64,000 nt of DNA from Psoroptes ovis. Its lineage: Eukaryota > Arthropoda > Arachnida > Sarcoptiformes > Psoroptidae. The notes beneath the pieces are model-generated. The model ran no database searches. It was not told the origin of the DNA and was given only the letters and a program-made list of their open reading frames with translations. Positions within the stretch are counted from its first letter, which is position 1, and the number at the start of each line of letters is the position of its first letter. Positions 55,739-64,000 of the stretch are shown here, in pieces. Position numbers and translations under genes: made by a program. The stretch spans positions 868,001 to 932,000 of the forward strand of contig PQWQ01000004.1 of the NCBI GenBank assembly GCA_002943765.1, given 5' to 3'.

Positions 55739-55878
55739 TCCATACATTTCATTTATGTTTATTTATTTGACAACATACAATTGCAAACATTGTGTGACAA
55801 ATATTCGAAATTTTGAACAAAATTTACATTAAATCAAAAATATTTTCCTTAAAAATTTTTCCTGATTTCTTAAAATTT

Positions 55879-58800
55879 CTATGAATAAATCATTGTTGCT
55901 GTCGCTGCTGTCGATGATTTTGTCAAATTATCATTATTATTATCGACATCATTATCATTAACAATACAACCATTGTTATCATCACCATTAATTGATGATG
56001 TTTTTAATTTTTGTTGCTGCTGCTGTTGTTGTTGTTGTCGATATCTTTGACTATATTTATAAAAATCAGACATTGTAAATGGCTTCGTTTCTTCATAACC
56101 TGGTTGAAAATGTCCAACAGTCAATACATCAACTTCGACAATATTACCTTTACATGATGCTATCGGTATATCGGCTTCGATGCTTGTAGTTGTCGTCGTC
56201 GAATTGGTTGTCGTTGTTGTTTGATCCATTGAATTTGATGGTGCTATCGACGTTTCAGCTGTTGCAGATTGTTGTGGTGATATTGCCGGTATAAATGCAA
56301 CTGTACATATTGGTGATAATGCTTGCAATGGACGTGGTAATGTTGTTATCATTGTTGGTGTGGTAGCCGTCGCTGTTGTTATTTCATTATCACTAATTAT
56401 TGATGATGATGATGATGAAGACGATGATGATGATGATGGAGATGATAATGAACCATCAATAATACGATTTGTTAATCGTGTTATCGGTGTTTTATGTGAT
56501 ATTAATGATGATGATTGTGGCGGTATATTTGTATAAAGTGATGATGTTGAATGAGCGAAATTTTGTTTCAATTGATCCGAATATTTTTGATTATCATTGC
56601 AGCTGTTATTTTTATGATTATAAATTGATGAAGATGTTGTTGATCTGGACGTACTACTCGATCTCAACGATAGAGTTGGTGATTTTAATAATAATTTTTC
56701 ATTCATCAATTGTGATAATTCTGTTTTTTGATTTGATGATTGTTGCTGTTGTTGTTGTTGTTGTCGAACATTATTACCATCAACGACATCATCATTATCA
56801 TCATCGTTCGTGGTTATAATATGTATTGGATGATAAATTGTCTTTGATTGATCATTATTTTGTGAAAAAGATGATGATTGATCATGATTTTGATTTGAAG
56901 CTAGATTATTATCAAAGACTAGATTATTCGATAGCTGAATGATTGGTTTGTAGATTGATTGTTCTTTTGTTGGTTTTGAAAATTTTAAATAATTATTAAA
57001 ATCAACATCAGTTTCGTACCAAGTTTTAGCTGGCTGTATACGTTTCATTGGTGATGATGATATTGCTGTATTCGTTGCCGATGATGGTGCTGATGATGTC
57101 GTAGCGATTGATGAAGAAGATGAAAATAAATTTTGTGAATTTTGATAAATGTGATTATTATTTAAATTATTTGAAATCATTAAATTTACATAATCAGAAT
57201 TATCATTATTATCATTATTGAATCTTTGATCATTGATTTTAGGCTTTGCTGGGATATTAACATAATTTGATTCCTTTGAATACATTGAATTATTTGGCAT
57301 CATCATCATCGATGATGACGATGATGATGATGATACGGCTGATGGTGATAACGAACGATTAGAACTAAAACTATCACGTCTTGATGATAGCAATAATGTT
57401 TTATAATTATTCAGATTTTCTTCATCAATACTATTAATACAATTATTATATTTGTTATGTATTGATTGCTGCTGTTGCTGTTGTTGTTGTTGTTGTGTTG
57501 GCTGATTTAAGTATTTTCCATTCATCATCATTGTCATTGATTTACAACATTTATTATTATCATTCATATTCAAGCTATTATTATTATCAGCTTTTCGATA
57601 GGTCATTGTTGAATATGTAAATGAATTTGTTGTCGATGTAATTATCGTTGTTGAATATATGATCGGTGATTTCGATCGTATTGCATTGCTATTATTATTA
57701 TTATTATTTGTGCTTGTATTTGTATTATTATTACTTAATATCGATAATGATGTAGATTTTAATGATGGTGTCGGTGATAATAATGGTTTTTGATTAGATT
57801 TTTGATTCAATAATTGTTGTTGTTGTTGTTGTTGCTGTTGTTGTTGTTGTTGACTGATAAATGTATCATCAAAACTATTCAAAGCGACCGATGTACGGCG
57901 ATTCGGTACTGAATATAAATTTGATCGTTCATTTGAATTCAATAAACATTGTACAGATGTATCATATTTATTTACATATGGTGATTGAAACAGCTGAGAT
58001 TTTCTGATCGGAGGTTTTTGTTGAATAATTTTTTCATCTTTTTGTTTTGTTGCTGATGCTACGGCTGACAATTGCGACGTTTCATGATCATCATTTGTCT
58101 GTTCGTCTATTGAACCTTCATTATTGTTAATTGATTGTTGTACATTTGCATTTCGATCCATAGCCGATATACGTGAACCAACACCAACCGATTTACTACG
58201 CTGATGTTTATAATATTGTAATGATTGTTGAATTTGTTGTTGTTGAGAATAGAAATTGATCGGTGAACAGCGATGATTTTTATGATTATCAAATGGATTT
58301 TGATTATTTGATAATGAAGATGATGCACGTCCAGTGACGAAAAAATTTTTCAACGAATTCGGTGCCTTTATTATTGAAGTGATGGCTGGCATTGTTTTTG
58401 TTTTTGTAGCTGCATCAGTCATTTCATTTTCAATGATTGATGTTAAATTTTGATTTGATTTTGATGATGAAGAAGAATTTGATGATGATGATATCGATGT
58501 CCGGATTGAACTTGTATCATTAATTAATTCTTGATTATTTTGATTATTAACAATAGTTTTTGCTAATAATCGTTGTTCCATAATATCCAAATGATTCAAT
58601 TCATTTAATTTTTCATGTAATTTTGATTCCAATTGTCGAAGACGATTTTGAAGAAATTTTTCACGATTATCCATCATCAGTGATGATGATGATGACGATG
58701 ATTGATTTGACATTCGAACTGTATTCGCTGTGGCATTTGTTGCTGTTGTAGTTATAATATTTGTTGAATGACGAAATGGTTGATGCCTATGTAATGATTG

Positions 58801-60973
58801 TACTTTATTCGGTTGCTGTTGTTGTTGCTGTGATAAATGCTTTTGATGGTTGATATTATTATTACTGTTACTGCTTTTCATTACAAACATATCTTGTTTA
58901 TTATTACAATTATTATGATTATCATTTTTCATTTGATTTAATGAGATCAATGATGATGATTTTGTTGTTGTTGCCGTTGTTGCTGTTGATGATGATGCTG
59001 TCAAATCATTATTATTAATGATATTCATTTTAATATTATTATTTGAAAAATAATTATTATTATTCAAGTTTGAATTTCGATGCGGCTGTGGTTGATGATG
59101 ATTAGTTGTATTATAATGATTATTATTATTATTATTATTTAATGTAACATTACGAGGTAATGTAAATGATGTTGATGATGATGATGATTGATGGAAATTA
59201 GTTACTAATGAAGATTGTTGTGATTGTTGTATTGACAATGATGATGTAGCTGTCGATGTAGATGATGATGATAATGATGATGATGATGAACGTTTACCAT
59301 TTAATGTATCATATGATAATGGATATTCTATTAGTTTAGTTGTATTTTTGGCTGTTGTTGTTGTTGCTGTTGATGATAATGTCAATGAATTATTATTATT
59401 ATTGAAACTATTAGAAATTTTCATGAAATTATCCCGTTGTTGTTGCTGTCTTAAATGATTATCATTTAAACATTTTACAATATCATTTTTGGCACGTTGA
59501 TTTTTCAATGACTATTTTTGAAATTTTAAATAAACACAATATTATTTGTTAATCTGATTTTTCAAAAAAAAAAATAATAATAATAATCAGTTCTAACCTT
59601 ATTAATACGATGATCAATATAAAATTGATGTTGCGAGATTGCCATCGACCAAATACATTTAGTTAATGATGATGTTGATGCAAACCAAACAAATACAGTC
59701 ACATTACATGGACCAAATGTACGGCGACTGACAGAAACTCTATTTGATATGATGATTGGAATGATTGGAATTTTTTGATAGAGAAATGTTGAATGAATAA
59801 GAAAAAATAAATGAAAAAAAAATAATGTCAAAAATATCAATACAATAATACAAATAATGATTTCTTGACTGTGTGATTACATTGCAATTGTATTGTATCG
59901 TAGAATTATTATTTATTGTTATCAGGAGAAAAAAAATAAGATAAATAAATAAAGAAACTTACTGTGTTGTAGGATCACAGATTGCTGTTGATAAATCATC
60001 ATGAAACAAATCATGATCTTCGATTGCATTTTCATAAAGATTTATTGAGCTTAATGTATGTACAACGCTAAAGTGTAAAGAAAAAAATTAAAAGAAAAAA
60101 TGACAATCAATTCTTTATCATTTATTTATTTATAATCTAAGATAAACAAATCACAAAACAATCAAACTTGAATCAAACACATCACGCCAAAACACTGAAT
60201 AATAAACAATAAATAAATAAATGAAAAATTTATCCATTTACCGTTTCAAATCACGAACTTCGATAGAAAATTTACATTCACGGAAATATAAATTTTCCAA
60301 TTGTTTCCATGCGAATTGTTTTAAAGGTAAACGACGATCTCGATAGTTAAATTGATCGATTCCTTTGAATGAAAGACCAAGCCAATATGGTGTACCAGAT
60401 TTATCCTATAAAATAAGATTTTTGAAATAGAAAAAAATTTCATTTTCAATCAATCATTATAATTATTATGATTATTTATAAATTATTATCACACACACAT
60501 ACTTTAACTTCATAAAAATGTACACCATAAGTTGGTTGTTTTTCAATCAATGACATAAATTCATATATCGATTCACCATAAGTTTGACCGGATAATTGTT
60601 TATATTCATCAATAATACGATCTTCACTGTTTATTTCGATTGATTGCAAATAAATGAATATAAAATTAGAAATAATAATGAAAATAATGTGTGAAAACTT
60701 ACCAAATTTGAAATGATGATAATTCGGTCAGCAGATTTGAAGAGATCAATTGTAAACGATGTATACGATTGCGAGTTTTTATTTCATTATGACTAAGATC
60801 GATCGATATTCAATATTACAGACAAAATACAAATGAATAAAAACCAAAATCATCAAAATTAGTTTTCAATAATCAAAATATCAAAATACTTACTGATCAT
60901 AATCACCGAATGTTGCTTGCAATATTAATGCCGATAATTTAAGACCATTTTCGAGATCAACTTGTACTATTTC
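55879..60973 (-). CDS. FRMD4: FRMD4-type FERM-domain scaffold protein, 5'-partial
   Basis: Cortical scaffold family linked to cell polarity and junctions. Exons in transcript order: 60894-60973, 60703-60792, 60503-60626, 60242-60405, 59963-60067, 59598-59739, 55879-59511; 4338 nt, 1445 residues plus stop, with frame kept at each GT/AG join. The first two exons give the FERM middle lobe (LILQATFGDYD, then SSFQICEDR). The next carry QLSGQTYGESIYEFM, PTYGVHFYEVKDKSGTPYW, LGLSFKGIDQFNYRDR and QLENLYFRECKFSIEV. Then come VSVSRRTFG and IWSMAISQHQFYIDHR, which match the FRMD4A/B FERM C-lobe. The last exon (1210 residues) is mostly Ser, Asn, Gln and Thr runs, with a coiled-coil-like segment (REKFLQNRLRQLESKLHEKL), a WYETDVDFNNYLKF motif, and a complex block near the C terminus. 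The start codon and FERM F1 lobe are outside the window. Family assignment is good; orthology to FRMD4A versus B is not resolvable. Confidence 0.86.
59963..60067 (-). CDS. FRMD4: FRMD4-like in-frame 105-nt exon inside the FERM C-lobe
   Basis: This exon encodes VVHTLSSINLYENAIEDHD, then an acidic stretch ending CDPTTQ, between FSIEVRDLKR and VSVSRRTFG. It starts after TTTAG, ends before GTAAGT, and removing it keeps the frame. In the human FRMD4A sequence as I remember it, the flanking blocks are nearly adjacent, so this could be a cassette or lineage exon; that comparison is from memory. Confidence 0.8.
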
Positions 60974-61808
60974 CTATATGTGTTTTTTGATTAATTATTA
61001 AAAATTGAAAATTATTTCAAAATCATTTATTTTGATTATGATTTCAATTGAATTTTCAATTGTTTGAATTCAATTTTCAATGTTTAAATGCATGTAATAA
61101 CACCATTAGAGATGCTTTTTGAAAATGAATCATTCATTTATTTAATTATTTTTCAATTTTAAAAATTCAAAAATCAAATGCATCATCTAGATTCGTTCAT
61201 GTTGAACATTGAAATGATTTAACAACATATAACGACGACAAAATAAACAAACAAACCATAAAATTGCTGAATAAATGAAAAAATAAAATAATCATTCAAG
61301 TATTCAAGTATTAATTCATTCATTCATTGATTCAAAAAATAGACAATATTTATTATTGATTGTTGGTTGATAGACATATGAAAAAATAAACACAAATACA
61401 AATACACAAACACAAACATACAAAACGCATACACCCGATAATGTTACAGTTATGCCACTGATGATGTTGATGATGATGATATTAGAAATAATAATGAATT
61501 TTTCAATTGATTGGAATAAACAATCGGGAAAAAAATTCATTTTTGATTTATATATTTTTGTGTATAAATAAATAAATACATGAAAATCATTCCATCATTT
61601 GAACAACAACAACATGTGAATACATTCACATTCATTTTATTTTATCATTCATCAGGGTAAAATCTTCTCAAAATATTTATGTTATGTCCTTTAAAATAAA
61701 TTTTAAATTGTTTATTTTTGAGGATAATGATTTTGATTTTGTTTTTCGGCCGCCGAAAACATTGAAATCATGTAAACATTGAAATTATATTTCGATTCGA
61801 AAATATTG

Positions 61809-61889
61809 TCGAGTTGTCCCATAAGTTCTTGCCGTTTTTTAAATGAAAAAAAGATTTAAAAAATGGCAAGAACTTATGGGACAGCCTGA
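61809..61889 (-). mobile_element. MADE1-like mariner MITE, copy 35 (second subfamily)
   Basis: TCGAGTTGTCCCATAAG to CTTATGGGACAGCCTGA; core inverted relative to copy 23. TA on the right only. Confidence 0.84.
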
Positions 61890-62566
61890 TATATGTGGAT
61901 ATTTTTAAATTTTTTTGAAATACGGAATCAAAATGAAATGAAAACAAATCAAACCAAACAAACAAATAGATCAAACATAAAATAAATTTTCAATCAAAAA
62001 AATTGGAATTATGACAGAGATATATTGTTGGAAATAGTCAAAAAATAATTGACATAAATCACCAAATTTTTTCTTTTATTTAAAATTCAATGTAAATAGA
62101 CATATTTCAAGATTTTTATTTTTCAAAAGAAATTTCAAACAATAATATTACATAATGATGATCATTTATTTTTTTGAAAAAAGTAAAAAATGATCGCCCT
62201 TTCTATTTACATCCATCCATTCATTCATTCATCTATCCATCCAATTTATCCTCATCTAATACATCTGTTTTTTCTTTAAGAAAAATGTGAGAAAGCTGAT
62301 TAAACACTGAAGCAGAGAAAAGCAAATCTTTCGGAGAAAATCTTGAAACGTTAAGCTTTGAAATATTTCCAAGATTAAAGCTTTTTGAATGAAAAATCTC
62401 TGTGAATATCTGTAAATCTGCTGGATTTTTTCAATTTTCACAAATCAAAAATTATTCAGGCAAAAGGCTTTTGTTTCACGATAAATTAATAATAATAAGA
62501 AAGCCGAGATATACAAAGATATATATCAGTGATACAAACGTTGTTTATATGTTGTTGAAATAAATA

Positions 62567-62647
62567 TTAGATTGCCCGAAAAGTTTTTGCCGATTATATC
62601 GTTGAAAAATCATTGGAAAATTCGCAAAAACTTTTCGGAGAACCTAA
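62567..62647 (-). mobile_element. MADE1-like mariner MITE, copy 36 (type B)
   Basis: TTAGATTGCCCGAAAAG to CTTTTCGGAGAACCTAA; TA on the left, ATA on the right. Confidence 0.87.
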
Positions 62648-63060
62648 ATAAAACAAAAAACAAAACATTCACATACAAGTAAATCATTACACGCCGATAT
62701 TATTTGGGTGATAATGGTCTATGTTGTTCTAGCTGTTGTTGTTATTGTTGCTGTTATCACTGTTATCATTGTGTTGATGATTATATGATAATTCATACAA
62801 ACAAAAAACATACAAATGAACATACAAACAAACAATACGATCAACAATACTTGAAAATAATCGAAATAATGATAATAATCAAAATAATACAAGTATTACA
62901 AATGATTGTAATGCTAATTATCTATTTTCTTATATGATTTTTCCAATTTCTTTTGTTGTTCATGCTTTTCTTCTATTTTCATTCATTTAGACATCCATTG
63001 AATTGAATCAAAATGAAATGAATCGAAATTTTTTTTTCAAAATTATCAAATAAAAATATA

Positions 63061-63140
63061 TTGGGCTGTCCGAAAAGTTTTTGCCGATTTTTAGAAGTTC
63101 TTCAATTGGTAAATCGGCAAAAACTTTACGGACAATCCAA
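63061..63140 (+). mobile_element. MADE1-like mariner MITE, copy 37 (third subfamily)
   Basis: TTGGGCTGTCCGAAAAG to CTTTACGGACAATCCAA, TA-flanked; core TTCAATTGGTAAATCGG. Confidence 0.86.
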
Positions 63141-63724
63141 TATACATTATCAAATATATAATATATAATAATAATAAACAACAACAACAACAGCAGCAGA
63201 GAAAATGAATGAATGCTGAATAAATGAATGAATGGTACACAATTAACGGCACGATTTTTTTTTGCCCTATTACAAATAAGAAATTTGAAAAAAAACTTTG
63301 AGAAACAAATAAGCAAGATGCATAAACATAATAATCAACAAGTGGAAATATAAGAGATGAATATATGTGTCTTAACACACACACACACATAAAGAGATAA
63401 TAGGCGCTGAAAAGAGACCTATTTTTCTGCTGCTTTAAAAGACTATAGATTTTTTTTCAGCTTATTTATTTGAGTACATTTTCTATAATTCATTCATTCA
63501 TATATCTATCGATATCGATGTTCCAGAAAAGAAAAAAATCACCATTAAAACATTCAAAAAATCGGACAAAAAAACAAATGAATGAATGAATGAATAAATA
63601 AATAAATAAACATGATTATCATTAATTTCAAATAAATTATCATCATCATCACTATTATCATCGATATTATACCTATTATTATTATATTTAGATAATTCAT
63701 TGATTTATCAAATGAATATATATA

Positions 63725-63806
63725 TTAGATTGTCCGAAAAGTTGTTGCGGATTTTTTAATTATTTTCCAACGATATAATCGGCAAAAAACTTTTCGGACA
63801 GCCTAT
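63725..63806 (+). mobile_element. MADE1-like mariner MITE, copy 38 (type A)
   Basis: TTAGATTGTCCGAAAAG to CTTTTCGGACAGCCTA; right arm with ACGATATAATCGG. Confidence 0.86.
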
Positions 63807-64000
63807 TAATTTTCATTCATTTATTTATATTTATTTATTATTGAGTTTAGAGCACAAATGCGAAATCTAAATTGAAATATATCGTGTATATATATTGATA
63901 TTAACTCAATATTACATTATTTTTTTTCGGCGGTAAATTTATACGCTGCTTTTCTTCACTTAAAAATGTAAATTTCTGTACTCAAACAGATCAAATCAAT

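Larger units (their letters stand above)
51026..55878. other. ITPR upstream and FRMD4-like downstream region
   Basis: About 4.9 kb without a recognisable coding exon. It should contain the ITPR promoter and 5' UTR (minus strand) and the 3' UTR of the FRMD4-like gene. It carries MITEs at 51878, 52222 and 54133, several CAAT/TGAT runs, and a 21-base T run near 54471. Confidence 0.65.
60974..64000. other. Upstream intron of the FRMD4-like gene
   Basis: Upstream of the first visible FERM exon I see no ORF or homology that would supply the missing FERM F1 lobe, so this is probably one long intron continuing past the window edge. It holds four MITEs (61809, 62567, 63061, 63725) and simple repeats. 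Confidence 0.55.

Noticed and set aside
63900..63985. Minus-strand segment FTFLSEEKQRINLPP as a missing FERM exon
   Set aside because: Short, not similar to FERM F1 sequence, and lacking convincing splice sites.

Overview
The window is nuclear DNA of a small-genome invertebrate, most likely an arthropod. It is strongly AT-rich, full of ATT, CAAT, CATT and GT microsatellites, and codes in spliced genes with very short introns, a few giant exons, and long Asn, Gln, His, Ser and Thr runs in otherwise conserved proteins. An acariform (astigmatan) mite is my best guess, from gene style only; no sequence here proves the species.

Layout. (1) 1-27392 is a 27-kb stretch where I find no gene. It holds 28 copies of an ~80-bp palindromic mobile element plus microsatellites and hairpins. 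(2) 27393-38085, + strand: a complete 11-exon gene for the sodium leak channel NALCN (narrow abdomen), about 2399 residues. The domain III pore is encoded by two consecutive, equal-length alternative exons, one giving Glu and one Lys in the selectivity filter, so EEEE and EEKE channels can both be made. (3) 38086-40044: the space between two convergent genes, with one element in the presumed NALCN 3' UTR. (4) 40045-51025, - strand: a complete 8-exon inositol 1,4,5-trisphosphate receptor gene, about 3480 residues, with one 8-kb exon. (5) 51026-55878: the upstream region of that gene, with three element copies. (6) 55879-60973, - strand: the last seven exons of a FERM-domain protein of the FRMD4 type; its first exons lie beyond the right edge. 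(7) 60974-64000: intronic or upstream DNA of that gene, with four element copies.

Exon joins were read by eye from GT/AG sites and reading phase. All three models keep an open frame across every junction: 7200 nt for NALCN, 10443 nt for ITPR and 4338 nt for the FRMD4 part, each divisible by three.

The main non-genic signal is a family of 38 short inverted-repeat elements flanked by TA, nearly all 78-83 bp. They look like a mariner-derived MITE built like human MADE1. They fall into at least three subfamilies, avoid exons, and make up about 5 percent of the window. A second, unrelated palindromic element sits in a NALCN intron. NALCN and the IP3 receptor both shape cation and calcium signalling, but their adjacency looks incidental.
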